DNA of 64,000 nt from Streptomyces marokkonensis (GCF_008312835.1 NZ_VSKS01000013.1:62001-126000), one strand, 5' to 3'; shown: positions 53,348-62,132, counted from the stretch's first letter. The notes: a model not told the origin generated them from the letters alone. A program made the numbers and translations.

Positions 53348-53448
53348 GGGGATCGTCCCTTCATGGAGGATGCGCCTGTTGCGCGATCTCGTAGGTGGTT
53401 CGTGCGGGGGTGCCGCCGTGGATGCGTGCGGCACGGCATTTCTGGCTG

Positions 53449-54057
53449 CTACGCCGCCTCGTCCACGGCACGGCCCTGTTCGATCCCCTCGCGCAGCCGG
53501 AGCAGGCCGCGCCGGGTGTGGCTCTTCACGGTGCCCAGGGGCATGCCGGTGCGCTCGGCGATCTGGGCCTGGGTCAGGTCCTCGTAGAAGGCCAGACACA
53601 GCACCTCGCGCTGGCTGCGCGGCAGCCGGGACAGCGCGTCGACCAGGAGCACCCGGTCCAGGACCTCGTCCGGTCCCCCGTCGGTCCGGCGCGGCCCGTC
53701 GGCGTCGCGGGCCACGGAGTCGATCAGGGTGAGGCGCCGCGTCCTGGCCGCCAGCGCGTCGACGATCTTGCGGCGGGTGATGCCGACGAGCCAGCCGCCG
53801 AGCGGACCTCTCTCCGGGCGGTAGCCGTCCCGTCCGCGCCAGGCGCCGAGGAACACCTGCTGGGTCACGTCCTCGGCCTCGTGTGTGTCACCGAGCGAGC
53901 GGGTGGCCATCGTGTGGACGAGCGACCCCCAGCGCCGGTAGACGGCCGCGAACGCGTTCTCGTCGGCGGCGAGCAGACCACGGGCGAGTTCGTCCTCGTA
54001 CCGGGCCTCCTCGGGGACCGGGGACCGGACACCTGCGTGGGGCGAGTTCGTGGTCAT
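53449..54057 (-). CDS. ECF sigma factor (SigK/LitS-like), first gene of the sortase operon
   Basis: A 202-residue ECF sigma factor. Region 2 includes AFAAVYRRWGSLVHTMATRS and EDVTQQVFLGAWRG; region 4 has LPRSQREVLCLAFYEDLTQA and GMPLGTVKSHTRRGLLRL. GGAGGA lies upstream of the ATG at 54057. The downstream genes encode a DUF4397 protein, a sortase and a ZAS anti-sigma. It is divergent from a B12-type MerR regulator. In S. coelicolor the light-induced sigma LitS is likewise paired with the B12 regulator LitR, so this is the presumed counterpart. The symbol is left blank because direct orthology was not tested. Confidence 0.9.
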   Translation of the reverse strand: MTTNSPHAGVRSPVPEEARYEDELARGLLAADENAFAAVYRRWGSLVHTMATRSLGDTHEAEDVTQQVFLGAWRGRDGYRPERGPLGGWLVGITRRKIVDALAARTRRLTLIDSVARDADGPRRTDGGPDEVLDRVLLVDALSRLPRSQREVLCLAFYEDLTQAQIAERTGMPLGTVKSHTRRGLLRLREGIEQGRAVDEAA

Positions 54058-54172
54058 GACCTGTTCCTCCTGCCGTCGGCGCTGTGCGCGGGGAAGGCCG
54101 CCCGCGGAGCGGGTCGGGACGGCGTGTGCCGTTGCCACCGGCTCGTGCGGTTCAGTCTTCTGAGCAAAAACA

Positions 54173-54202
54173 ACGCACACAACATGCGTCGCTTGTGCGT
54201 CG
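54173..54202. promoter_or_regulatory. Candidate operator of the B12-type MerR regulator
   Basis: In the divergent sigma/MerR region (54058-54220) are TGCGTCG at 54185-54191 and again at 54196-54202, exactly 11 bp apart, and the inverted ACGCA at 54173-54177. ACGCACA (54173-54179) and TGTGCGT (54194-54200) form a perfect 7-bp inverted repeat. CarH tetramers bind 11-bp repeats, so this pattern fits. TAAGAT at 54203-54208 is a possible -10 of the MerR gene and would be covered by the bound protein. Confidence 0.55.
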
Positions 54203-54220
54203 TAAGATGGGGGTGTGGAC

Positions 54221-55213
54221 ATGAACGAGCGCGAAGACGACGCGGCGGAGGAGCGGCGCGCCGGTGGGCTGACCACCGGAGAGGTGGCGAGGCGTCTGGG
54301 CGTGGCGCCGACGACGGTCCGCTCGTGGGACCGCCGCTACGGCCTCGGCCCCGCCGCGCACACCGGTGGGCGGCACCGCCGATGGACCCCCGAGGACCTG
54401 GCCCGGCTGGAACGCATGTGCGCCCTGACGGCGACCGGACTGCCCCCGGCCGAGGCCGCCCGCCTGGCCCTCGACGAGACCGCGACGGGCGCGCCCGTGC
54501 CCGCGCGGGACCCCGCCCCCGGGCCGCGGCCGGCGGTCCGCGCGCGGAGCCGGGCCGGAAGCGGTCTGAGGCTCGGCGACGTGCGCCAGGAGTGCAAAGG
54601 GGTCGCCCGCGCGGCCCTGCGCCTCGACGCCGCCGCCCTCGACGGACTGCTGAGGGACGCGATCGAGGAACACGGCCTGGTGGCGGCCTGGACGGAGGTG
54701 ATCATGCCGACGCTGCAGGCGGTCGGCCGCAAGTGGGAGAGCTCGGGGGAGAGGTACGTCGAGGTCGAGCACTTCCTGTCCTGGCACGTCTCCGGCGCCC
54801 TACGGCGCCACGCGCCCCCCGTGCCCGCCGATCGCCCCGGTGCCGTGACGGTGCTGGCCTGCGTGCCCGCGGAGAATCACACGCTGCCCCTCGAGGTGCT
54901 CGCCGCCGCGCTGGCCGAACGGAACCTGCCCGTACGCATGTTCGGCGGCGCGCTGCCCGTCGAGTCCCTCGTGGCCGCCGTACGGCGGACCGGACCGGCC
55001 GCGGTGGGCCTGTGGGCGCAGTCCCGGACCACGGCCAGCCGGCCGCTGGCCCAGCACGTCGCGGCGATCGAGTGGGGCGTGCGCGGCGCTCGCCGGAAGC
55101 CGGTCGTCATGACCCTCGGCCCCGGCTGGGCCGGGCAGCGGGCGCCGGGTCTGCCGCATCCCTCCGGGCTGGCGGAGGCCGTCGCCGTGGTGGAGTCGGC
55201 GGTGCGCGGGTGA
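54221..55213 (+). CDS. litR: MerR-family regulator with B12-binding light-sensor domain (CarH/LitR type)
   Basis: A 330-residue regulator. The MerR HTH (about residues 15-75) has GLTTGEVARRLGVAPTTVRS and WDRRYGL. The B12 region has Trp172 and Glu183-His184 (KWESSGERYVEVEH), and Glu218-x-His220 (VPAENHTLPLEV), as in CarH where Trp131, Glu141-His142 and His177 surround adenosylcobalamin. The usual Gly after the His is Pro here. In the dark AdoB12 tetramer represses; light breaks the Co-C bond and releases it. GTG at 54215 is an alternative start that could be a leaderless mRNA end, but GGGGG suits ATG 54221. Symbol by analogy. Confidence 0.88.
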   Translation: MNEREDDAAEERRAGGLTTGEVARRLGVAPTTVRSWDRRYGLGPAAHTGGRHRRWTPEDLARLERMCALTATGLPPAEAARLALDETATGAPVPARDPAPGPRPAVRARSRAGSGLRLGDVRQECKGVARAALRLDAAALDGLLRDAIEEHGLVAAWTEVIMPTLQAVGRKWESSGERYVEVEHFLSWHVSGALRRHAPPVPADRPGAVTVLACVPAENHTLPLEVLAAALAERNLPVRMFGGALPVESLVAAVRRTGPAAVGLWAQSRTTASRPLAQHVAAIEWGVRGARRKPVVMTLGPGWAGQRAPGLPHPSGLAEAVAVVESAVRG

Positions 55214-55306
55214 GGCGACGCCGCCCGCCGGGTACACATGGTGGCGCCCGGCCCCATCACCGGGCGGAGCACACGGGGGCGGGCGCGCCCGGTCCGCCAC
55301 CGGAAA

Positions 55307-55327
55307 CGACGCAACACGAACGACGCA
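55307..55327. promoter_or_regulatory. Two CGACGCA copies before the flavoprotein gene
   Basis: CGACGCA at 55307-55313 and 55321-55327 is the complement of TGCGTCG found twice in the MerR divergent region. The spacing is 14 bp rather than 11, so binding by the same regulator is only a suggestion. The 280-bp interval 55214-55493 also holds a 63-bp repeat. Confidence 0.3.
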
Positions 55328-55372
55328 CCCGGTGCCGGGCGACCCACGGGAGACGCGACGGACCGGATGCCC

Positions 55373-55495
55373 GCCCGGGGCCCGAACCCCTCGGCCGGGG
55401 CGCGACGAGCCGGCGACGGGAAGGACGAGAAGTCCGCGCGGGGACCCTACAAGTCGACGGGGGCGCGCCGGCCGGCGACGAAGGAAGAGGACCAT
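55373..55495 (+). repeat. Imperfect 63-bp direct repeat in the flavoprotein leader
   Basis: Segments 55373-55435 and 55436-55495 align with one another over their length, sharing GCxCGGGG, GGGGCGCG and CCGGCGACG blocks at a 63-base offset. The second copy ends at the ribosome site (GGAAGAGGACC) of the following gene. This looks like a duplicated leader. It is non-coding in the gene's own frame. Confidence 0.45.
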
Positions 55496-56744
55496 GACCA
55501 GTCACCACCACCGCGGCGCCCCGGACACCATCGTCGTCGGGGCGGGTCTCGCCGGCCTCGCCTGCGCCCTGGACCTGTGCCGCGCCGGGCGGCGGGTGGC
55601 CCTGCTCGAGGCCTCCGACGGCGTGGGCGGCCGGATGAGGACCGACCGGCGGGAGGGTTTCCTGCTGGACCGGGGCTTCCAGGTCTTCAACACCTCCTAC
55701 CCGCAGGTCAAACGGCGTCTCGACCTGCGGAGCCTACGGCTGAGGCCCTTCACCCCGGGCCTGATCGCGCACACGCCGACGGGGCCCGTCCGCCTCGCCG
55801 ACCCCACCAGGCGGCCGCACGCCGCGGGCGCCCTGCTCCCCGGCCGGGTCCTCCCGGCCCGGGACCTCGCCGCCCTGGCCGCGCTCACCGCGCGGGACGC
55901 CCTGCTGCCCGCCGGCCTCCTCAAGCGCCGTCCGGACTGCTCCACCGCCACCGCCCTCGAGCGCGCCGGGGTGTCGGCCGCGACGGTCACCCGCATCCTG
56001 CGGCCCTTCCTGTCCGGAGTGTTCCTGGAAGACCGCCTGGAGACCTCCGCCCGCTTCTTCCACCTGGTCTGGCGCAGCATGGTCAGGGGAACGCTCTGCC
56101 TGCCCGCCGACGGCGTGGGCGCCGTGCCCGCCCAGCTGGCGGCCGGTCTGCCCGACGGCGTCCTGCGCCTTGAGACGCCCGTGGACGCGGTCACCGACTC
56201 GGGAGTGCTGCTGACGGACGGCCGGGAACTGCCGGCCGCGTCGGTCGTGGTGGCGACGGACGCGGCCGCCGCGGCGCGCCTGCTGCCGGGCCTCGCCGTT
56301 CCGCAGACCCGGACGGTCACCACCTACTACCACGCCGCGCGGCGCCCGCCGCTGACCGAGCCCACGCTGGTGGTCGACGGTTCCGGCGCCCTGCTGAACA
56401 CCTGTGTGCTCACCGAGGTCGCATCCACCTACGCGCCGCCGGGCACCGCGCTGATCTCCACGTCCGTGCTGGGCGCTGACCGGCCCGGGGCGGGCGGGGC
56501 GGTGCTGCGGCGCCTGGCCGAGCTGTACGGCACCGACACCGCCGCCTGGCGGCAGGTCGCCGCGTACACCGTCGAGGGAGCCCTGCCCGCCATGACGCCG
56601 CCGTGGCCGCTGAGCCGCACCACGCGTCTCGCCGCGGGCAGGTACGTCTGCGGGGACCACCGGGCGACCGGCAGCGTGCAGGGCGCGCTGGCCTCGGGCA
56701 CCCGCGCCGCCCGTGAACTGCTCGCCGACGCGGTGTCCGGCTGA
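55494..56744 (+). CDS. Phytoene-desaturase/amine-oxidase-like flavoprotein
   Basis: A 416-residue FAD protein. The Rossmann motif is DTIVVGAGLAGLACALDLC followed by VGGRMRTDRREGFLLDRGFQ, typical of the amine-oxidase/protoporphyrinogen-oxidase group. The C-terminal FAD contact is VCGDHRATGSVQGALASG. Proteins of this kind accompany light-induced photolyase genes in many bacteria; the substrate is unknown, with lipids or carotenoids as candidates. It follows the MerR regulator on the same strand after 280 bp and precedes an SDR gene. Confidence 0.85.
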   Translation: MTSHHHRGAPDTIVVGAGLAGLACALDLCRAGRRVALLEASDGVGGRMRTDRREGFLLDRGFQVFNTSYPQVKRRLDLRSLRLRPFTPGLIAHTPTGPVRLADPTRRPHAAGALLPGRVLPARDLAALAALTARDALLPAGLLKRRPDCSTATALERAGVSAATVTRILRPFLSGVFLEDRLETSARFFHLVWRSMVRGTLCLPADGVGAVPAQLAAGLPDGVLRLETPVDAVTDSGVLLTDGRELPAASVVVATDAAAAARLLPGLAVPQTRTVTTYYHAARRPPLTEPTLVVDGSGALLNTCVLTEVASTYAPPGTALISTSVLGADRPGAGGAVLRRLAELYGTDTAAWRQVAAYTVEGALPAMTPPWPLSRTTRLAAGRYVCGDHRATGSVQGALASGTRAARELLADAVSG

Positions 56745-56847
56745 CGGCCGGCCGGGCCGGGCACGGTGCGTCCACCGGAGACCGGCGCACCGAAACGGAC
56801 GAGGAGGAGCGGGGCCGGTGGCCTGTCTCCGGGAGAAGGAGCGGACG

Positions 56848-57558
56848 ATGGATCTCGACGGCGCACGCGTACTGGTGGCCGGCGCCACCGGAGTCCTCGG
56901 CGGTGCCCTCACCGCCGAACTGGCCGCACGCGGGGCACGGCCGGCGCTCGCGGGACGCGATCCGGCGCGCCTCGCCCGAGCCGTCCAGGACTACCCGGGT
57001 GCACCGGCCGTCCTGTTCGACGCGTACGACCCCGCGTCCTGTGCCCGCTCCGTCCACGAGGCGAACACGCTGCTGGGCGGGCTGGACGCGGTGGTGACGG
57101 CGTTCGGCTCGGTGGGCTTCGGGCGGGCGGCGGAGGTCGGGGACGAAGTGGGGGAGCACCTGGCGGCGGTCAACTTCCTCGCGCCCGCCGCGTTCTTCCG
57201 GGCCGCGCTCACCGTCATGGGGCCCGGCTCCGTGATCGCCGCGTTCACCGGCGTGGTCGCGCGGCGCCCGCAGCCGGGGATGGCCGACTACAGCGCCTCC
57301 AAGGCGGCGCTGAGCGCCTGGCTCGCCGCGGTGCGCCGCGAGGCACGGACCGGGGGCGTCCGGGTGCTGGAGGTCAGCCCCGGACACCTGGACACCGGCT
57401 TCGCCGGCCGCTCCGTCGCGGGCACGGCCCCGCCGATGCCGCCGGGAGGCGACCCGGGCCGAGTCGTGCGGGCCGTCGCCGACGCGCTGGAAGCCGACGC
57501 CGAACTGCTGCGCACCGCCCCGGACGGGACGCCCGTGGTGGAACGGCGCGCCGGGTGA
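56848..57558 (+). CDS. Short-chain dehydrogenase/reductase
   Basis: A 236-residue SDR. NAD(P) motif VLVAGATGVLGGALTAELAA; active-site tyrosine and lysine in DYSASKAALSAWLAAVR. The usual Ser 13 residues before the Tyr appears to be Gly with a Thr beside it (IAAFTGVVARR), so the catalytic triad may use that Thr. The C-terminal VLEVSPGHLDTGFAG is normal. GAAGGAG precedes the ATG at 56848. The gene ends 10 bp before the convergent photolyase-like gene. Confidence 0.85.
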   Translation: MDLDGARVLVAGATGVLGGALTAELAARGARPALAGRDPARLARAVQDYPGAPAVLFDAYDPASCARSVHEANTLLGGLDAVVTAFGSVGFGRAAEVGDEVGEHLAAVNFLAPAAFFRAALTVMGPGSVIAAFTGVVARRPQPGMADYSASKAALSAWLAAVRREARTGGVRVLEVSPGHLDTGFAGRSVAGTAPPMPPGGDPGRVVRAVADALEADAELLRTAPDGTPVVERRAG

Positions 57559-57568
57559 GCCGGCCCTG

Positions 57569-59065
57569 TCACGGCGGTGCGTCACCCCGGGCGCGCTCCT
57601 GGCGGCGCAGCTCGCCGAGATCGCCGAGCCGCTCCAGCCCGCGTACCGGCCGGGCGGTGCGGTGGTTGTGGCCCAGCCGTTCGCGGTGCCGGTCGAGGAA
57701 GCTCCAGTAGCCGGCGGTGTAGGGGCAGGCGTGCTCCCCGGTCCGGTCGCCCGGCCGGTAGCGGCACGGCCCGCACAGGTCGCTCATGCGGTGCACGTAG
57801 GCGCCGCCCGACGTGTAGGGCTTGGTCGTCATCCGGCCGCCGTCGGCGTACTGGGACATGCCGACGACGTTGGGCACCATGACCCAGTCGTATCCGTCCA
57901 CGAAGCAGCGGTGGAACCAGTCCGTGACCGCGGCGGGGTCCCAGCCCCGCTGGAGCGCGTGGCTGCCGAGGATCATCAGCCGGGGGATGTGATGGGTCCA
58001 GCCCGTGTCCCGCACCTGGGCCAGCACCGTGCGCAGGCAGCGTGCCTGCACCGCGTCCGCGTCCAGCTCGTTCCACCAGCCGGGCAGCGGGGCGGTGTGG
58101 CGCAGGACGTTGGAGCGCCGGTAGTCCTCGCCGAAGTACCAGTACAGCTGCCACACGTACTCGCGCCAGCCGGCGATCTGCCGGACGAACCCCTCGACGC
58201 TGTTGAGGGGCGCCCGGCCGGCGCGCCACTCCGCCTCCGCACGCTCGACGCACTCGGCCGGGTCGAGCAGGCCGAGGTTGAGGGAGGACGACAACAGACT
58301 GTGACTCATCACCGGGTCGGCGGCGAGCACGGCGTCCTCGTAGGGGCCGAAGGTGGTGAGCCGGTGGGTGAGGAAGCGCTTGAGCGCCGCCCGGGCCTCG
58401 GCGCGGTCCGCCGGGAACGCGCGCGGTGCGTCCCGCCCCACGAAGGACACGTCGCCGTCCTCCGCCCAGCGGTCCAGGTCGTGACGGACCTCGTCGTCGA
58501 TCTCGTCCTCCCGCGGCCGGTACGGCGCGGGCACCGGGAGGGTGGAGGCTTCGCGCGGCGGGGGCCGGCGGTTGTCGTGGTCGAGGTTCCACCGGTCACC
58601 GGCCGGGGCGTCGCCGTCCATCAGCAGGTCGTGGGTGCGCCGCACCCACCGGTAGAAGTCCTCCTGCCTCAGCCGCTCGCCGCCCCGCCCGCCGGCCCAG
58701 GCCGCGAAGTCGTCCACCGGCACCAGGAACCCCCGGGCGGGACCGACGGTGACCTGGGGCAGTGAGCGCACCAGCCGTGCGGCGGCGTACGAGGTCGGGT
58801 GGTGGACGGTGACCGGGCGGTCGCCCGCGGCCCGTGCGAGCCCCTCCCGGTAGGTGTCGGCCCGCACGTAGGTCACCCGGTCGCCCAGCTCGGCCGCCCG
58901 GTGGCGCATGGCGGAGAGGACCAGGTGGGCCTTGGCCCGGTGGAAGCGCCTGCGGCGGAACACCGAACGGGCCTCGATCATGAGCAGTGGTGTGCCGCGG
59001 CCCGGCCCGCCCTCGCCGGGGGTGAGGAAGTGAGGGCCGAGCTGGTCCCCGAAGAGCCAGTGCAC
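57569..59065 (-). CDS. FeS-type photolyase/cryptochrome (bacterial (6-4) photolyase-like)
   Basis: A 498-residue flavoprotein of the FeS-BCP/CryPro group. It starts HWLFGDQLGPHFLTPGEGG, has YKLxxHR-like YVRADTYREGL and, in the FAD domain, SLNLGLLDPAECV, VEGFVRQIAGWREYVWQLYW and PRLMILGSHALQRGWDP. The cluster cysteines are in DLCGPCRYRPGDRTGEHACP, as for the 4Fe-4S site. Members repair (6-4) photoproducts or act as cryptochromes. GTG at 59065 follows GAGGGGACGAGTC. The stop of the class I photolyase gene is 13 bp upstream, so the two form one unit. Confidence 0.9.
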   Translation of the reverse strand: MHWLFGDQLGPHFLTPGEGGPGRGTPLLMIEARSVFRRRRFHRAKAHLVLSAMRHRAAELGDRVTYVRADTYREGLARAAGDRPVTVHHPTSYAAARLVRSLPQVTVGPARGFLVPVDDFAAWAGGRGGERLRQEDFYRWVRRTHDLLMDGDAPAGDRWNLDHDNRRPPPREASTLPVPAPYRPREDEIDDEVRHDLDRWAEDGDVSFVGRDAPRAFPADRAEARAALKRFLTHRLTTFGPYEDAVLAADPVMSHSLLSSSLNLGLLDPAECVERAEAEWRAGRAPLNSVEGFVRQIAGWREYVWQLYWYFGEDYRRSNVLRHTAPLPGWWNELDADAVQARCLRTVLAQVRDTGWTHHIPRLMILGSHALQRGWDPAAVTDWFHRCFVDGYDWVMVPNVVGMSQYADGGRMTTKPYTSGGAYVHRMSDLCGPCRYRPGDRTGEHACPYTAGYWSFLDRHRERLGHNHRTARPVRGLERLGDLGELRRQERARGDAPP

Positions 59066-59078
59066 GACTCGTCCCCTC

Positions 59079-60452
59079 TCAGTCGCGGCCGCGGGCGTGT
59101 GTGAAGCGTGCCAGCCCGTCGGACAGGTCGATCACCGGTGCGGGGTAGCCGAGGCGGGCGCGCCGGTCCTCCGGCAGCCGCCAGGGCTCGTGCACGAAAC
59201 GGTCCTCCACGTCGCGCAGTTCGGGCACCCAGCGGCGTACGTAGGTCCCCCGCGGGTCGAAGCGCCGTCCCTGGACGACGGGGTTGAGGACGCGGTGCGG
59301 GCGGGTGTCCGTGCCGGTGCCGGCCACCCACTGCCAGTTGAGCTGGTTGTTGACGATGTCGCCGTCGACCAGGAGGCCGAGGAAGTGCCGGGCGCCGATC
59401 CGCCAGTCCACGTAGAGCGTCTTGGTCAGGAAGCTCGCCGTCAGCAGACGCGCCCGGTTGTGCATCCAGCCCTCGTGGCGGAGCTGGCGCATCGCCGCGT
59501 CGACGACCGGATAGCCGGTACGGCCCTCCCGCCAGGCCGCGATGTCCCCGGCGGCCTCCTCCTCGGTCCGCCACCGGTCGTGCCGGGTGCGGTAGTCCCG
59601 TGAGGACGCCTCGGGACGCGCCGCCAGCACCTGGTGGTGGAAGTCCCGCCAGCACAGCTGCCGCACGAACGCCTCTGCGCCCGGACCGCCCCCCGCGCGC
59701 GCCCGCTGCACGAGTTCCGACGCGGACAGGGCACCGAAGTGCAGGAACGGCGACAGCCGTGACGTCGCGTCGCCGGCCAGGTCGTCGTGCCGGTCCTCGT
59801 AGGCGGGCATCCCCGACCGTGCCCACCTCGCGAACCGCTCCCGGCCCGCCTTCTCGCCTCCCTCGGGGAGGCCGGGTGAGAGGAGGGAGGGGGCCGGGCG
59901 GGACGGGAGCGGCTCACCGCGCACCCCGTCCGGCACGGGCACGGTGCGCGGCGCCGGGCACACCTCCCGCAGCCGCTCGGCGGACCAGCGGCGGAAGTAG
60001 GGCGTGAACACCGCGTAGTGGTCGGCGCCGGACGGCGTCACCCGTCCGGGCGCGACGGCGGTGATCACGGTGTCGTGCACGTGGAGGGCCACGCCGTCGG
60101 CGCCGAGGCCCTCGCGCAGCCGTTCCTCCCTCCGGTGGCCGTAACCCGTGACCGCCGCGGCCATGTGGACCTCCGTGGCGCCGGACTCGGCCGCGACCGC
60201 GCCGACCTCCCGCGCGACCGGGCCACTGCGCAGGACCAGCCGGCCGCCGCGGCGGCGCAGCGAGGCGTCCAGATCCGCCAGGCAGTCGGCGAGGAAGGCG
60301 CTGCGGTTGGGGGCGTCGAAGCCCGCCGCGTGCACGGCGGGATCGCGGACGAAGAGCGGCACCACCTCCTCGGCGGCCGCGAGCGCGGCGCGCAGCGGCG
60401 GATGGTCGTGCAGGCGCAGATCCGAGGTGAACAGGACGACCGCGCGGGTCAT
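59079..60452 (-). CDS. phrB: Class I-type photolyase/cryptochrome
   Basis: A 457-residue protein. N-terminal antenna domain AVVLFTSDLRLHDHPPLRAA; FAD domain with RLSPFLHFGALSASELVQRA, CWRDFHHQVL, GYPVVDAAMRQLRHEGWMHN and FLTKTLYVDWRIGARHF, then DGDIVNNQLNWQWVAGTGTD. These match class I cyclobutane-pyrimidine-dimer photolyases that use FAD and blue light. ATG at 60452 is preceded by CAGGAGCGACGAC. The gene begins 41 bp after the SDR-DUF2867 gene and lies upstream of the FeS photolyase gene. Confidence 0.92.
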   Translation of the reverse strand: MTRAVVLFTSDLRLHDHPPLRAALAAAEEVVPLFVRDPAVHAAGFDAPNRSAFLADCLADLDASLRRRGGRLVLRSGPVAREVGAVAAESGATEVHMAAAVTGYGHRREERLREGLGADGVALHVHDTVITAVAPGRVTPSGADHYAVFTPYFRRWSAERLREVCPAPRTVPVPDGVRGEPLPSRPAPSLLSPGLPEGGEKAGRERFARWARSGMPAYEDRHDDLAGDATSRLSPFLHFGALSASELVQRARAGGGPGAEAFVRQLCWRDFHHQVLAARPEASSRDYRTRHDRWRTEEEAAGDIAAWREGRTGYPVVDAAMRQLRHEGWMHNRARLLTASFLTKTLYVDWRIGARHFLGLLVDGDIVNNQLNWQWVAGTGTDTRPHRVLNPVVQGRRFDPRGTYVRRWVPELRDVEDRFVHEPWRLPEDRRARLGYPAPVIDLSDGLARFTHARGRD

Positions 60453-60493
60453 GTCGTCGCTCCTGGTGGGTGAGGCGGTGCGGCACCGGCCGG

Positions 60494-62068
60494 TCAGGGA
60501 CGTGACCGGTGCGCGGGGCGGGCGGGCCGGGTGCGGCCCGTGCGTGCCGCTCGTCCGCGCGCGCCCGCGCCCCGGGCGGCGGCCCGCGCGATGTTGCGGG
60601 CCATACCGCCGAAGACGACGGCGTGGAACGGCGAGACGCTCCACCAGTAGGCGTGGCCCAGGAGGCCGCGCGGATGGAACAGGGCGCGCTGGCGGTAGCG
60701 GGTCCGGCCGGCGGGGTCCGTCTCGGCGCACATCTCCAGCCAGGCGAGTCCGGGCAAACGCATCTCGGCGCGCAGCCGCAGCAGCCGGCCCGGCTCGATC
60801 TCCTCGACGCGCCAGAAGTCCAGGGAGTCACCGACCCGCAGGTGGGCCGCGTCACGCCGGCCGCGGCGCAGGCCGACCCCGCCGACGAACCGGTCCAGCC
60901 ATCCCCGGACCGCCCAGGCGAGCGGGAAGGAGTACCAGCCGTTGTCGCCGCCGATGCCCTCGATGACCTTCCACAGCGCCGCGGGGGAGGCGTCGACCGG
61001 CAGGGACCGTTCGTCCCGGTAGAGGCTGCCGCCGGCCCAGTCGGGGTCGGTGGGCAGCGGGTCGCTGGGCGCGCCGGGCACGGCCGCGGACGACCAGCGG
61101 GTGTCCACCTGGGCGTCCCGGACCTTGCGCAGCGCCAGGGTCAGCGCCTCGTCGAAGGGCAGCGGGCAGCCCGGGGGGTCGGGCACGTGGCGGGCGATGT
61201 CGTGTTCCCGGCAGACGACCTCGTGGCGCAGCGACTCGGTCAGCGGACGGGCGATGGCGGCGGGCACCGGGGTGACCAGGCCCACCCAGTGGCTCGAGAG
61301 CCGCGGGGTGAGGACCGGCACCCGGACGATGAGCCGTCGCCGCAGTCCGGCGACCTCGGCGTAACGGCGCATCATCTCCTCGTAGGTGAGGACGTCCGGT
61401 CCGCCGATGTCGAAGGCCCGGTCGACGTCGGGCGGCATGGTGGCCGAGCCGGCGAGGTAGCGCAGCACGTCGCGGACCGCGATCGGCTGGGTCCGCGTCT
61501 GCACCCAGCTGGGGGTCACCATCACGGGCAGGCGCTCGGTGAGGTAGCGCAGCATCTCGAACGACGCCGATCCCGAGCCGATGACGACCGCCGCCCGCAG
61601 CACCGTGGCCGGGACCGGGGAGTCGAGGAAGATGCGCCCCACCTCCGCCCTGGAGCGCAGGTGCGGGGAGAGGGAGTGCTCGGGCACCCCCTCCGGGGTG
61701 AGCCCGCCCAGGTAGACGATCCGCCGTACGCCGGCGGCGTGCGCCTGCTCGGCGAAGATCCGGGCGGCGCGACGGTCCGTCTCCTCGAAACCGGGGCCGG
61801 TGGTGAGGGCGTGCACCAGGTAGTAGGCGACGTCCACCCCGCGCATGGCCCCGGCGAGGGACGCGGCGTCCGTGACGTCACCGCGGACGGTCTCGACGTC
61901 CGGGGCCCAGGGGTGGTCGCGGAGCTTGCCGGGGGAGCGGGCCAGGCAGCGGACCCGGTGCCCGGCCCGTAGCAGTTCCGGCACCAGACGTCCGCCGACG
62001 TACCCGGACGCCCCGGTGACCAGGCAGTGCAGCCGCTCTCCGTCCCGCTGTCCGTCCTCGACCGCCAC
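60494..62068 (-). CDS. SDR (NmrA-like) and DUF2867 fusion protein
   Basis: A 524-residue protein. GTG at 62068 follows GGGAGGAACAGTC at the right distance; an ATG 15 bases upstream (62083) overlaps that site. The N-terminal Rossmann domain reads HCLVTGASGYVGGRLVPELL, with VDVAYYLVHALTTGPG and VYLGGLTPEG. The C-terminal DUF2867 domain (about 340-500) has SLDFWRVEEIEPGRLLRLRA and SPFHAVVFGGMARNIARAA, the family end. The activity is unknown; such proteins often occur in light-induced and photolyase-linked clusters. The tail is very Arg/Ala rich. Confidence 0.87.
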   Translation of the reverse strand: MAVEDGQRDGERLHCLVTGASGYVGGRLVPELLRAGHRVRCLARSPGKLRDHPWAPDVETVRGDVTDAASLAGAMRGVDVAYYLVHALTTGPGFEETDRRAARIFAEQAHAAGVRRIVYLGGLTPEGVPEHSLSPHLRSRAEVGRIFLDSPVPATVLRAAVVIGSGSASFEMLRYLTERLPVMVTPSWVQTRTQPIAVRDVLRYLAGSATMPPDVDRAFDIGGPDVLTYEEMMRRYAEVAGLRRRLIVRVPVLTPRLSSHWVGLVTPVPAAIARPLTESLRHEVVCREHDIARHVPDPPGCPLPFDEALTLALRKVRDAQVDTRWSSAAVPGAPSDPLPTDPDWAGGSLYRDERSLPVDASPAALWKVIEGIGGDNGWYSFPLAWAVRGWLDRFVGGVGLRRGRRDAAHLRVGDSLDFWRVEEIEPGRLLRLRAEMRLPGLAWLEMCAETDPAGRTRYRQRALFHPRGLLGHAYWWSVSPFHAVVFGGMARNIARAAARGAGARGRAARTGRTRPARPAHRSRP

Positions 62069-62085
62069 GACTGTTCCTCCCATGT

Positions 62086-62131
62086 GTCCGTCACGGCTTC
62101 TGCGTCCGTCACGACTTCCCTCTTGCGTCAC
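62086..62131. repeat. Short tandem repeats before the SDR-DUF2867 gene
   Basis: GTCCGTCACGGCTTC (62086-62100) and GTCCGTCACGACTTC (62104-62118) are 18 bp apart, and CGTCAC recurs at 62126-62131. They fill the 64-bp gap between the AfsA-like gene and the SDR-DUF2867 start and may be regulator half-sites. One further CGTCAC lies at 63150-63155 upstream of the AfsA-like gene. Confidence 0.4.
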
Positions 62132-62132
62132 A

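Noticed and set aside
54215-54220. GTG 54215 as start of the MerR regulator
   Set aside because: The purine-rich GGGGG is too close to it for ribosome binding and better suits ATG 54221, although a leaderless mRNA from this point cannot be excluded.
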